From NCBI GenBank assembly GCA_009840525.1, contig VXNP01000125.1, forward strand, positions 61,252 through 125,251: DNA of 64,000 bases, given 5' to 3'. Positions within the stretch are counted from its first letter, which is position 1. Each line of letters opens with the position of its first letter. The notes beneath the pieces are model-generated. The model had not been told where the DNA came from and made no database searches. It was given only the letters and a program-made list of their open reading frames with translations. The DNA is from Gammaproteobacteria bacterium (lineage in GTDB: Bacteria; Gemmatimonadota; Gemmatimonadetes; Longimicrobiales; Gaopeijiaceae). A program made the position numbers and the translations under genes. Shown here one piece after another: positions 1 to 8,015 of this stretch.

Positions 1-816
1 GTTGCTGCCGCCGCGTCCGTGTTGGGAGGCATGCACTACACCTACGCCACACGGGGCGACGGGCTGGAGCCGGTGCGACCGGCGTCGGCGGGCGAGCAGA
101 AGCGGGCGCTCGACGCGCTGGTGCGGTCGGTGCAGCCGGCCGAACTGGCCATCCCGGTGAAGGTACTGGACCGGTTGCCGCCCCGGCCCTCCGGCTACGG
201 CCGCACCCGCGAGCTCTTCCCGCGCTACACGGGGCTGATGTTCGACGCGGTGTCGCCGGCGGTGGTGGCGAGCGCCCATGTGGTGGGCGAGGTGCTGGAA
301 CCCAGCCGGGCGGCGCGCCTGCTGGAGCAAAACGCGCTCGACGCGTCGCTGCCCGGGCTTGGCGACGTCATCGGCGCGCTCACGGCGGTGGGCGACCCGA
401 AGGCGGCCGACTCGCCCTACGAGGCGGAGGTGCGGCGGGCCATCGGCCGGGTGGTCGCGGACGGTCTCATGAGCCTGGCCGGCGAGGCCGCCATGCCGCA
501 GGTGAGGGCGGTCGCGGCCCAGCATCTGGCGTGGCTCGGGGATGCGGCCGAGGGTCGGTCGATGGGCGACGACCACAACGCCGCCCACTTCGGGCTGCTG
601 GCGCGCGACATCCGGCGCTTCGCGGAGCGGCCGCACGAGCCCTGGGCGCCACTGGTGACGCCCGATGCGCCTCCTGGAGCCCCCATCGGCAGCGCGCCCA
701 TGGACTGGACCGGGTTCGGGACGGGGCTCGGGGGCACCCTCGTGGCTCGGGCGGGGCTGGCGGACCTGACCTGGCTGGAGAAGCTGGTGCCGTTCTGCGC
801 CTACGAGCAGTGGTGA
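1..816 (+). CDS. Zinc-dependent metalloprotease (DUF5117/DUF4953-like), C-terminal part
   Basis: Partial gene: the frame is open from base 1, so the true start and the HExxH zinc site lie upstream of the window. The visible 271 residues begin with GGMHYTYATRGDG and continue through an alpha-helical stretch with the motifs VKVLDRLPPRPSGYGRTREL and MFDAVSPAVVASA. From memory this matches the C-terminal end of large secreted zinc metalloproteases common in Gemmatimonadota and Bacteroidota. A GTG at 19 and an ATG at 31 exist, but neither is the real start because the family sequence continues upstream of them. The gene converges on the next one with only 10 nt between. The family call rests on recalled similarity; the catalytic part cannot be seen. 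Confidence 0.7.
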   Translation, partial: VAAAASVLGGMHYTYATRGDGLEPVRPASAGEQKRALDALVRSVQPAELAIPVKVLDRLPPRPSGYGRTRELFPRYTGLMFDAVSPAVVASAHVVGEVLEPSRAARLLEQNALDASLPGLGDVIGALTAVGDPKAADSPYEAEVRRAIGRVVADGLMSLAGEAAMPQVRAVAAQHLAWLGDAAEGRSMGDDHNAAHFGLLARDIRRFAERPHEPWAPLVTPDAPPGAPIGSAPMDWTGFGTGLGGTLVARAGLADLTWLEKLVPFCAYEQW

Positions 817-826
817 GGGGGTCGGC

Positions 827-2119
827 TCAGCGCAGTACGCGGAAGATGCGGTCCGCGAGCGTCGTCATGAGCGGCGTGCCGACTGCCAGCAGGACGATCC
901 CCGCGGTCTCTGCGGCGCCGGACTCGTTGCTCCTGCCCTCGATGAGCAGGAGGTAGCCGGCGGTCGCCGCCATGGCGCTTCCAAGCGCGGCAGGGAGAAA
1001 GCGTCCCTTGGAGCGGTCGGTCTGACCGGCCCACCCGGCCGAGTAGCCTCCGGCCGCGCTGGGCAGCGCCAGCGCCAGGATGCCCGTGCCCGTCGTCAGG
1101 ATGCCGGTGCAGCGCGGACGCAGGCCCCCGAGGCCGGTATCGATTTCAAGGCATCGGTTGGCCAGACCGAGCCCGAGTGCCAATCCGACCGCGTTCCCCA
1201 CGAAGGAGCTGGCGAAGACCCGCTCCCATCCGTAACGCTCCCCCTCCAGGGACCAGTCGAAGCCGGTAACCAGGTTATCGGAAGCGGCCTCGCGTTGACG
1301 CTGCGGACCGGTCTTGGTCTCCACCAGCAGGGCGCCCCCTCCCGCAGCCATGCCGAACCGCGTCGACGCCTGCAGGGGCGACAGCAACTCCACGCGCGCT
1401 ATGTCCTCGAGAGGCATCGAGAAGTAGAGCAGCGACGGCACCGCCGCCCTGACTCCGTCCACGTAGATGGACACGTCGTTGCATCCACCCTGAGCCGACG
1501 TGGAGCGGTACTCGACGCAGGACCCGGTTCTGCTCGAGCGCACCCTCAAGCCCGGCAGGTGCTGCGAGAGCACGTCCGACAGGGCGAGCCCGCGTCGGGC
1601 TGCCTCGCTGAGCTGCGCCGGGCCGACCTCGTTCATGGAATGGCCAGTGGAGATCCTCCTCTGTTCCAGCTCGGTAACCGCCTCCACGACGAGAGGCTCG
1701 AGTTCGATGGTTCGCGGCGCAAGGCGCACGTCGAGGCGCAGATCCTCGCCCGGATTCACCGCGATTTCGCGCGACTGGTCGCCAAAGGCCAGATGCTCCA
1801 CCACCAGGATGTGCGCCCCCTCCGGGACCACTTCGAAGCGGAACATTCCGGCTGCGTCGGTCACGGTGGAGAGGCCGAGGTCGTGAAGGCGCACGACGAC
1901 ATCGGGGATAGGCCGGGAATTCTCATGCTCGAGCACGCGGCCGGTCAGAGTCCCGGTTTGCTGGGCCGCAACTGGGGTCGCGGACACCAGCGTCAGGACG
2001 CACAGCAGGGCCACGAACGAGGTCGCTGGGGCACACCTCGCGAGCGCGCGCCACACCGCAACCGAGAGTCCCGGATGTGCGTCGGTTGGCGCCGGTAGGA
2101 CCGGCCGGAGGGAAGTCAT
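827..2119 (-). CDS. Secreted/membrane protein with carboxypeptidase-regulatory and TonB plug domains but no visible beta-barrel
   Basis: About 430 residues. A signal sequence (SFVALLCVLTLVSATPVAAQ) precedes a carboxypeptidase-regulatory-like beta-sandwich (start TGTLTGRVLEHENSRPIPDV). A TonB-receptor plug follows (ALSDVLSQHLPGLRVR, then VSIYVDGVRAAVPSL and IARVELLSPLQASTRFG). The last 150 residues are not a receptor barrel: they hold about four hydrophobic segments, such as GNAVGLALGLGLA and GIVLLAVGTPLMTTLA. A full TonB receptor would be 700-1000 residues. The ATG at 2119 is preferred over an in-frame TTG at 2149, which has a poorly placed Shine-Dalgarno. It is preceded by a free stretch and followed by the metalloprotease end. 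Function unknown; it may be a scaffold or sensor derived from a receptor. Confidence 0.7.
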   Translation of the reverse strand: MTSLRPVLPAPTDAHPGLSVAVWRALARCAPATSFVALLCVLTLVSATPVAAQQTGTLTGRVLEHENSRPIPDVVVRLHDLGLSTVTDAAGMFRFEVVPEGAHILVVEHLAFGDQSREIAVNPGEDLRLDVRLAPRTIELEPLVVEAVTELEQRRISTGHSMNEVGPAQLSEAARRGLALSDVLSQHLPGLRVRSSRTGSCVEYRSTSAQGGCNDVSIYVDGVRAAVPSLLYFSMPLEDIARVELLSPLQASTRFGMAAGGGALLVETKTGPQRQREAASDNLVTGFDWSLEGERYGWERVFASSFVGNAVGLALGLGLANRCLEIDTGLGGLRPRCTGILTTGTGILALALPSAAGGYSAGWAGQTDRSKGRFLPAALGSAMAATAGYLLLIEGRSNESGAAETAGIVLLAVGTPLMTTLADRIFRVLR

Positions 2120-2187
2120 GCGCGAGCCTGTCGGGGAAGAGCGTGCCAAATCAAAAATACCCTGAGCCGATCCGGCGCGTTCCGATA

Positions 2188-2202
2188 CCGGGCTGGGCCC
2201 GG
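2188..2202 (-). terminator. Candidate hairpin after the MATE gene
   Basis: A perfect 6-bp inverted repeat (CCGGGC / GCCCGG, 3-nt loop) lies about 40 nt past the stop of the minus-strand transporter. There is no T-run after it, so it is at best a Rho-dependent or pausing structure. It is the only stem seen in this 120-nt gap. Confidence 0.3.
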
Positions 2203-2239
2203 GGGTGCCTCCAAAACTAGCGCGGGCGCACCTCCGACG

Positions 2240-3661
2240 CTAACGCCGCGGTGCCGGCGACGGCCCGATGTCCACCCGGATGTCGCGCCACTTGCCCTGC
2301 CGATAGCGCGCCACGCTCAGGATGCAGCGGGCGGCGTGTCCCAGCAGAATCGCGGTCCAGACGTCGGTGGGTTCAAGACCGCGCAGCTGCTGCAGGATCG
2401 CCAGCAGGCCGAGGGGAATCACGACCTGGGAGATGATGGAAATGAACAGCGGACTCCGCGTGTCGCCGCTCCCCTGCAGTCCCCCGGTGTAGGTAAGCGC
2501 GACGGTCACGAAGAGCCCCGAGACGCTCAGGAAGGCAAGCAGTTGGACTCCCAGGCCGGCCACCCGGGGATCCTCCATGCCGAAGATGGAGAGCAGGGCC
2601 TCGGGGACGAGCAGAAACATGGCCCCCACGGCGATGGCGACCCCCAGGCCGATGCGCGCCGCGACCCGCACCCCCTTGACGGCCCGTTCCGGATGTCCCG
2701 CTCCCAGATTCTGTCCGACGACCGCCCCCGTGGCGCCCATCAGACCCAGCGAGGTCCAGGTAATGAGCGAGAACAGTTGAACGTAGCCGACGGCGTAGGC
2801 GGCCTGCGCCTCCGCGCTCAGGGCGAGTGATCCGATGAAGCGGAGCAGCAGCACGCCGCCGAGGTTCATGACCACGCCCTGGATGCCGGCGGGGAGCCCG
2901 AACCGGAACAGTTGGCGGATGATCGCCCAGTCCGGGGCCAGGGACATGCCGCGTTCGAAGGAGACCACCGTCCTGTGCGAGAGCAGCAGCCAGAGCACGT
3001 ACCCGCTCACGATCACTCCGGAGATCACGCTGCCCATCGCCGCGCCCGCGGTGCCGAAGGACGGGATGGGCCCCAGGCCGCGAATCAGGATCACGCTGAA
3101 GGTGATGTTGAGGAGGGTCAGGGCCACCCCGAGCCGGAGGGGCGTGCGCGCGTCTCCGGCCGCCCGGAATGCCCCTCCGGCCATGAAGAACATCATGGTG
3201 CCGAAACTGAAGACGAAGAGGATGCGCAGGTAGGGGAGCGCCTCCTGCTGGACTTCCGCGGTCGCGCGCACCAGCCCCAGCAGAGAGGGAGCGAGGAAGT
3301 ACCCCAGAGGCGCGACGATGCCTATGGACAGAGCCGCGGCCGTGAGGAAGGCCTGGTAGACGGTCCGATTGACCTTTTCCCTGTCGCCCGCGCCCGCGAA
3401 ACGGGCCACCAGAATGCCCATCCCCGTGAACAGCGAGGACACGAAGGTGATGACGACGAGGTAGATCTGCGAGGACACGCCGATGGCGGCATTGCCCGCG
3501 TAGCCTACGTAGTTGCCGACCATCGCATGGCCGACCACGCCCTGCATGCCGGCGATCACGTTCTGCAGCATGGTCGGCCACGCGAGCATCCATACCGCCA
3601 GCGGGACCGGCCCTTCTACGATGCTCCGATCGAAGGGGCGTCCGCCGGCCCGCCGGGACAT
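2240..3661 (-). CDS. MATE family multidrug/metabolite efflux transporter
   Basis: 473 residues with about 12 hydrophobic helices, the usual size and topology for a MATE antiporter. Two related halves are visible, each opening with a proline-containing helix (PLAVWMLAWPTMLQNVIAG near the start; the second half from about residue 240, LFRFGLPAGIQGVVMNLGG). MATE proteins swap Na+ or H+ for cationic drugs or metabolites across the inner membrane. It starts 22 nt after the end of the SDH iron-sulfur gene on the same strand, so it may be read from the sdh transcript, but no functional link is evident. The Shine-Dalgarno before ATG 3661 is weak; a slightly later start is possible. The substrate cannot be told. 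Confidence 0.9.
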   Translation of the reverse strand: MSRRAGGRPFDRSIVEGPVPLAVWMLAWPTMLQNVIAGMQGVVGHAMVGNYVGYAGNAAIGVSSQIYLVVITFVSSLFTGMGILVARFAGAGDREKVNRTVYQAFLTAAALSIGIVAPLGYFLAPSLLGLVRATAEVQQEALPYLRILFVFSFGTMMFFMAGGAFRAAGDARTPLRLGVALTLLNITFSVILIRGLGPIPSFGTAGAAMGSVISGVIVSGYVLWLLLSHRTVVSFERGMSLAPDWAIIRQLFRFGLPAGIQGVVMNLGGVLLLRFIGSLALSAEAQAAYAVGYVQLFSLITWTSLGLMGATGAVVGQNLGAGHPERAVKGVRVAARIGLGVAIAVGAMFLLVPEALLSIFGMEDPRVAGLGVQLLAFLSVSGLFVTVALTYTGGLQGSGDTRSPLFISIISQVVIPLGLLAILQQLRGLEPTDVWTAILLGHAARCILSVARYRQGKWRDIRVDIGPSPAPRR

Positions 3662-3683
3662 GTCGCGAAACGACCCGCGGGGG

Positions 3684-4439
3684 TCAGGCCGGCGTGCCTT
3701 TTCTCCGGACGACCCGGAGGAGCTTCGCCAGGGGGTCGTACGCCCGGTCCACGACGCGCTCCTTCAGGGGGATGATGGCGTTGTCGGTGATCGTGATGCT
3801 CTCGGGACACACCTTGGTACAGCACTTGGTGATGTTGCAGTAGCCCACGCCCTGGTCCTTGCGCAGGGTCTCGAGCCGGTCCCCGGTGTCGAGCGGATGC
3901 ATCTCCAGCGCCGCCACGTGCACCATGAAGCGCGGCCCGATGAACTCCTCGTGCAGGTGGTGGTCCCTCAGCACGTGACACACGTCCTGGCACAGGAAGC
4001 ACTCGATGCACTTGCGGAACTCCATCACCCGGTCGACATCGTCCTGAAAGATTTCCCAGGTGCCGTCCTCGTTGTCGGGCTTACGGGGCTGGAAGGCGTC
4101 TATGTTCTCCTTCACGCGATAGTTCCAGGAGACGTCGGTGACCAGGTCGCGCACCAGCGGGAACGCCTTCATGGGCTCGATGGTGACCGGCTCGTCCATG
4201 GGAAGGTCGCTCAGCCGGGTCATGCACATGAGCTTCGGCATGCCGTTCACCTCGGCGGAACACGACCCGCAGCGGCCCGCCTTGCAGTTCCAGCGCACCG
4301 CAAGGTCGTTCGCCTGCTCGGCCTGGATCCTGTGGACGGCGTCGAGCACCACCATTCCCGTGGTGGTCTCGATGGTATAGTCCTGGAATCCCCCGGTTTC
4401 CCCGTCCCCTCTCCAGACCCTGAACGTGCTCTCGGCCAT
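3684..4439 (-). CDS. sdhB: Succinate dehydrogenase/fumarate reductase iron-sulfur subunit
   Basis: 251 residues. It passes electrons from the flavoprotein to the membrane anchor. Three cluster sites are visible: a plant-type [2Fe-2S] site with Cys52, 57, 60 and 72 (CKAGRCGSC), a [4Fe-4S] site at Cys144, 147, 150 and 154 (CIECFLCQDVC), and a third at Cys201, 207 and 211 (CNITKCCTKVCPE). The residue after the second motif is His, where many homologues have Pro, and an extra Cys206 sits in the third. The ATG overlaps the stop of the flavoprotein gene by 1 nt (TAATG), so translation is coupled. It is the third gene of an sdhC-sdhA-sdhB operon. The direction of catalysis is inferred from the aerobic setting and nearby fumarase. 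Confidence 0.95.
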   Translation of the reverse strand: MAESTFRVWRGDGETGGFQDYTIETTTGMVVLDAVHRIQAEQANDLAVRWNCKAGRCGSCSAEVNGMPKLMCMTRLSDLPMDEPVTIEPMKAFPLVRDLVTDVSWNYRVKENIDAFQPRKPDNEDGTWEIFQDDVDRVMEFRKCIECFLCQDVCHVLRDHHLHEEFIGPRFMVHVAALEMHPLDTGDRLETLRKDQGVGYCNITKCCTKVCPESITITDNAIIPLKERVVDRAYDPLAKLLRVVRRKGTPA

Positions 4440-6250
4440 TATCCCTGTTCCTCGATGATTCGGGTCAGCCGCCCGGGCAGCTCGCGGACCGGTTCCCTGC
4501 GACTCTTCATGTTGCCCTCCGCGTCCTTCCACAACACGAGGTTGTAGCGTCCCCAGTCCGGATCCTTGGCGGGGTAGTCGACGCGTGAGTGGGCGCCGCG
4601 GCTCTCCCTGCGTCCGATGGCGGCTCGGGTTGCGGCTTCGGAGACCGTGAGCAGACAGTCGAGATCGAGAGCCGTGTGCCAGCCGGGGTTGTACTCCCGG
4701 TTGCCTGTCACCGCGACGTTCGCGGCCCGCTCCTTGAGCGCCTCGATCTGCTCGAGCGCCGATGCCAGGTCGTCCTCGGTGCGCACGATCCCGACCTCGT
4801 TCTGCATGAGTTCCTGGAGATCTTCCTGCACCTGGTAGGGGCCCTTTCCGCCGTTGTTGGCGAACGGGGCCAGGGAGTGGCGCTTGGCCGCCGCGACCTG
4901 CTCGGGGTCGAGCGAGGAGGCGGCGTTCTCGCTCGCGAAACGGGCTGCGTACTCGCCCGCCCGCTTGCCGAAGACCAGGAGGTCCGAAAGGGAGTTGCCG
5001 CCCAGGCGGTTGGCACCGTGCAACCCGGCCGCGCACTCCCCGGCGGCGAACAGGCCGGGCACGTTGGACATCTGCGTGTCGGCGTCCACACGCACGCCGC
5101 CCATCACGTAGTGCGTGGTGGGTCCGACCTCCATGGGCTCCTTCGTGATGTCGATGTCCGCCAGCGCCTTGAACTGGTGGTACATCCCGGGGAGCTTCCG
5201 GCGGATGTGCGCCGGGGCGTCGGCTATCTTCTCCGAAATCCAGGCGATGTCGAGGAACGCGCCGCCGTGGGGGCTACCGCGTCCCTCCTTCACCTCGCGG
5301 ACGATGCAGCGGGCGACGTGGTCGCGGGTGAGCAGCTCCGGGGGCCGGCGCGCGTCGCGGTCGCCCACCACGTAGCGCCACCCCTCTTCGGGCGAGTCGG
5401 CCGTCTGCTCCTTGTAGAGGGCGGGGATGTCGTCGAACATGAACCGGCGCCCCTCGGAATTGCGCAGCACGCCCCCTTCCCCGCGCACCCCCTCGGTGAC
5501 CAGGATGCCGCGCACGCTGGGGGGCCACACCATCCCCGTGGGGTGGAACTGGATGAACTCCATGTCCATCAGCTCGGCCCCCGCGTGGTAGGCGAGGGCG
5601 TGCCCGTCCCCGGTGTATTCCCAGCTGTTGGAGGTGATCTGATAGGCCTTGCCGATCCCTCCCGTCGCGAGCACCACCGCCTTCGCCCCGAAGACCCGGA
5701 AGCGGCCCCGCTCGCGGTCGTAGGCGAAGGCCCCCGCCACGCGCCCGCCGTCCAGCAGCAGGCGGGTCACGGTGCACTCCATGAAGACGTCCATGCCCTG
5801 GTGGACGCCGTGGTCCTGCAGGGTGCGGATCATCTCCAGGCCGGTGCGGTCGCCCACGTGCGCCAGCCGGGGGTAGGCGTGGCCGCCGAAGTTGCGCTGC
5901 AGGATGCGCCCGTCCGGGGTGCGGTCCATGAGCGCCCCCCAGGCCTCCAGTTCCCGCACCCGGTCGGGGGATTCCCGCGCGTGCAGCTCGGCCATGCGCC
6001 AGTCGTTCAGGTACTGCCCGCCGCGCATGGTGTCGGCGAAGTGCACCTGCCAGTTGTCGCGCTCGTCCACGTTGGCGAGCGCCGCCGCGACGCCGCCCTC
6101 GGCCATGACCGTGTGGGCCTTGCCCAGCAGGGACTTGCACACCAGGCCCACGGAGGCGCCTGCCGCGGCGGCCTCGATGGCGGCCCTGAGCCCTGCCCCG
6201 CCGGCCCCGACGATCAGGACGTCGTGTTCGTGCCGCTCGAACCCGGCCAT
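4439..6250 (-). CDS. sdhA: Succinate dehydrogenase/fumarate reductase flavoprotein subunit
   Basis: 603 residues. It oxidises succinate to fumarate using covalent FAD. The N-terminus shows the dinucleotide fold (VLIVGAGGAGLRAAIEA). The motif GKAHTVMAEGG contains His46, the expected FAD-linking histidine. Substrate-site motifs HPTGMVWPP, HYVMGGVRVD and GANRLGGNSL are intact. The start MAGFERHEHD at 6250 is chosen because it overlaps the anchor-gene stop by 1 nt (TGATG) and fits the family; a longer open frame upstream runs into that gene and is not supported. The C-terminal helical domain (RAAIGRRESRGAHSRVDYP) matches the family's end. It works with the adjacent sdhB and sdhC products, and its product feeds fumarase at 11604-13025. 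Confidence 0.95.
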   Translation of the reverse strand: MAGFERHEHDVLIVGAGGAGLRAAIEAAAAGASVGLVCKSLLGKAHTVMAEGGVAAALANVDERDNWQVHFADTMRGGQYLNDWRMAELHARESPDRVRELEAWGALMDRTPDGRILQRNFGGHAYPRLAHVGDRTGLEMIRTLQDHGVHQGMDVFMECTVTRLLLDGGRVAGAFAYDRERGRFRVFGAKAVVLATGGIGKAYQITSNSWEYTGDGHALAYHAGAELMDMEFIQFHPTGMVWPPSVRGILVTEGVRGEGGVLRNSEGRRFMFDDIPALYKEQTADSPEEGWRYVVGDRDARRPPELLTRDHVARCIVREVKEGRGSPHGGAFLDIAWISEKIADAPAHIRRKLPGMYHQFKALADIDITKEPMEVGPTTHYVMGGVRVDADTQMSNVPGLFAAGECAAGLHGANRLGGNSLSDLLVFGKRAGEYAARFASENAASSLDPEQVAAAKRHSLAPFANNGGKGPYQVQEDLQELMQNEVGIVRTEDDLASALEQIEALKERAANVAVTGNREYNPGWHTALDLDCLLTVSEAATRAAIGRRESRGAHSRVDYPAKDPDWGRYNLVLWKDAEGNMKSRREPVRELPGRLTRIIEEQG

Positions 6251-7089
6251 CAGAGGATCCTCCAGTCGGTCCAGATGCCCATGGAGCAGAGGCGCACGTA
6301 GACATCGCTGAACCCGACCCACACGAGGCTCATCCAGGCCCAGAGCATGTGGCGCCGGTTGAGGCAGCTCACGCCCCTGTGGGCTTCGCGGCGCAGCGGT
6401 CGCCCGGAGAGCCTGTTCATCCCACCGCCCACCAGGTGGCGCAGCGAATGGCATCCGAAGGTGTAGCCGCCCAGAAGCACGACGTTGGTAAGCAGCACCA
6501 GCGATCCCAGGCCGATGCCGAAGGTTTCGCCCCCGCCCGTGCCCTCGAACCAGAACCCCTTCCAGGCGTCATACGAGAGGATGCCGATGAAGATCACGGC
6601 GACGTAGAGGAAGTAGCGGTGGATGTTCTGCATGATGAGCGGGAACGAGTGCTCGCCCAGGTAGCTCTTTCGCGGCTCGCCCACCGTGCAGGAGGGCGGA
6701 TCGCCCCAGAAGGCCTTGTAATACGCGCCGCGGTAATAGTAGCAGGTAAAGCGGAAACCCAGCGGCGCCCACAGGATCATGAACGCGGGCGACCAGCGCA
6801 GCCATCCCAGCCACGAGTCCGCCCACCAGGCGGGCGACGGCCCCAGCCAGGCATGGTGGGAGTCGCCCAGCAGTTCGGGTGAGTAGAAGGGGGAGAGGTA
6901 GTTGCCGAAAGTGTAGAACTCGCCCTGGAAGGCGGCCCAGGTGGAGTAGATGCCGAAGGCGCTGAGTCCCGTGAAGACCGCGAGCGGCTGCAGCCACCAT
7001 CGGTCCCGGCGCATGGTGCCCCCGAAGGGACTGCGCGCGGGCAGGGAAGCCGGGGTTCGGACCGGAAGCGAGGTCGTGCCTGACGCCAT
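6250..7089 (-). CDS. sdhC: Succinate dehydrogenase membrane anchor, Sdh1-type (five-helix)
   Basis: 279 residues and about five membrane helices (near 33-54, 100-118, 158-175, 192-212 and 247-268). That is larger than the classical three-helix SdhC or SdhD. It resembles the single anchor of the Sdh1 type known from Actinobacteria. Conserved-looking Cys/His groups stand out: FTCYYYRGAYYKAFW (Cys116), PPSC (Cys134), GEHSFPLIMQNIH (His147, His157) and GCHSLRH (Cys213, His214, His218). From memory, a mycobacterial Sdh1 structure holds a membrane-embedded Rieske-type [2Fe-2S] cluster instead of heme; whether these residues are its ligands is inference. ATG 7089 has a strong AGGAGG site 6 nt upstream. 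It is the first gene of the operon. Confidence 0.85.
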   Translation of the reverse strand: MASGTTSLPVRTPASLPARSPFGGTMRRDRWWLQPLAVFTGLSAFGIYSTWAAFQGEFYTFGNYLSPFYSPELLGDSHHAWLGPSPAWWADSWLGWLRWSPAFMILWAPLGFRFTCYYYRGAYYKAFWGDPPSCTVGEPRKSYLGEHSFPLIMQNIHRYFLYVAVIFIGILSYDAWKGFWFEGTGGGETFGIGLGSLVLLTNVVLLGGYTFGCHSLRHLVGGGMNRLSGRPLRREAHRGVSCLNRRHMLWAWMSLVWVGFSDVYVRLCSMGIWTDWRIL

Positions 7090-7194
7090 TCCTATCCTCC
7101 TGGGAGCGCCCGTGCGGCGCTTCTGTGAGATCGTGGGCGGGCCTGCAGGTCGTGGTTGCCGGGCGTGCCCTTCCGCCTCGCCGTGGCGGCCCCG

Positions 7195-7206
7195 CCCGAG
7201 CTCGGG
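7195..7206. promoter_or_regulatory. 12-bp perfect palindrome just past the predicted sdh transcription start
   Basis: CCCGAGCTCGGG is a perfect 12-bp palindrome. It would fall at about +9 to +20 of a transcript started by the promoter at 7222-7250, a common place for a repressor site. GC-rich DNA yields such palindromes by chance, so the operator role is a guess. Confidence 0.3.
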
Positions 7207-7221
7207 GCGCACGGCTGCACA

Positions 7222-7250
7222 AGAATATCCCCGGGGCGCTCATACGCCAA
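7222..7250 (-). promoter_or_regulatory. Predicted sigma-70-type promoter for the sdhCAB operon
   Basis: On the minus strand, TTGGCG (7250-7245) and TATTCT (7227-7222) are separated by exactly 17 nt. Both hexamers are close to the housekeeping consensus and stand out as a low-GC patch. The transcript would start near 7215 and have a leader of about 125 nt before the ATG at 7089. The site lies between udgB and sdhC, both on this strand. Confidence 0.5.
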
Positions 7251-7291
7251 TACGCGATGTGGGATCGGGGCCGCGATCAGCGCAGCCGATT

Positions 7292-7990
7292 TCAGTCGCC
7301 GGGGCGCCCGAGCACGCAGGCCCGGCTCCAGACGGCGTCGAACATCTCCTCGGTGAGCTTGCCCGTGAAGGTGTTCTGCTGGGAGGGGTGGTAGGAGGCC
7401 AGCACCGTCAGGCTCGGGCGGATGGGCACCTCGAGGGCGTGGCCGAAGCGGGGCACGGGTCTGGGGACGGGCTCGCCCCGGTCACGCAGCAGGCGAAGCA
7501 CCACCGAGAACGCGAAGCCGCCGAGCGCAACCACCACGCGCAGGTCGGGCAGCAGATCCCATTCGCGTTCGAGGAACGGGCGGCAGGCGTCACGCTCGGC
7601 GGTCGTGGGGCGGTTCTTCGGCGGAGCGCAACGGACCGCGGCGGTGATCCAGGTCCCCTTCAGGGCGAGGCCGTCGTCGCGCGTGACCGAGTTCGGCTGC
7701 GAGGCGAGGCCAGCCCGGTGGAGCGCCCCGTAGAGCAGGTTGCCCGAGGCATCGCCGGTGAACATGCGCCCGGTCCGGTTGGAGCCGTGCGCGCCGGGCG
7801 CCAGCCCGACCACAACCAGCCAGGCGGCGGGGTCTCCGAATCCGGGCACCGCCCGGCCCCAGTACTCCTCGGTGGCATAGGCCGCCCGCTTTGTGCGCGC
7901 GACCCGCTCCCGCCACTCGACCAGGCGCGGGCACCGCCGGCAGGCGCTGACTTCGGTGGCCAGGGCGGTGAGGGGATGGGTGGGGGTCAC
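7292..7990 (-). CDS. Family 5 uracil-DNA glycosylase (UdgB type)
   Basis: 232 residues. It removes uracil and some other deaminated bases from DNA, starting base-excision repair. Motif 1 (GLAPGAHGSNRTGRMFTGD, residues 62-80) and motif 2 (SYHPSQQNTFTGKLT) are those of family 5 (UDGb), known from Thermus, Mycobacterium and archaea. Four cysteines, Cys17, Cys20, Cys121 and Cys136, fit the expected [4Fe-4S] cluster. The start is GTG at 7990 with only a weak Shine-Dalgarno. It begins 25 nt after the end of the selD fusion gene on the same strand and may be co-transcribed with it. High-GC organisms with much cytosine deamination often keep this enzyme. Confidence 0.9.
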   Translation of the reverse strand: MTPTHPLTALATEVSACRRCPRLVEWRERVARTKRAAYATEEYWGRAVPGFGDPAAWLVVVGLAPGAHGSNRTGRMFTGDASGNLLYGALHRAGLASQPNSVTRDDGLALKGTWITAAVRCAPPKNRPTTAERDACRPFLEREWDLLPDLRVVVALGGFAFSVVLRLLRDRGEPVPRPVPRFGHALEVPIRPSLTVLASYHPSQQNTFTGKLTEEMFDAVWSRACVLGRPGD

Positions 7991-8015
7991 GATCGGCGGC
8001 GGCGGTGATTTGAGC

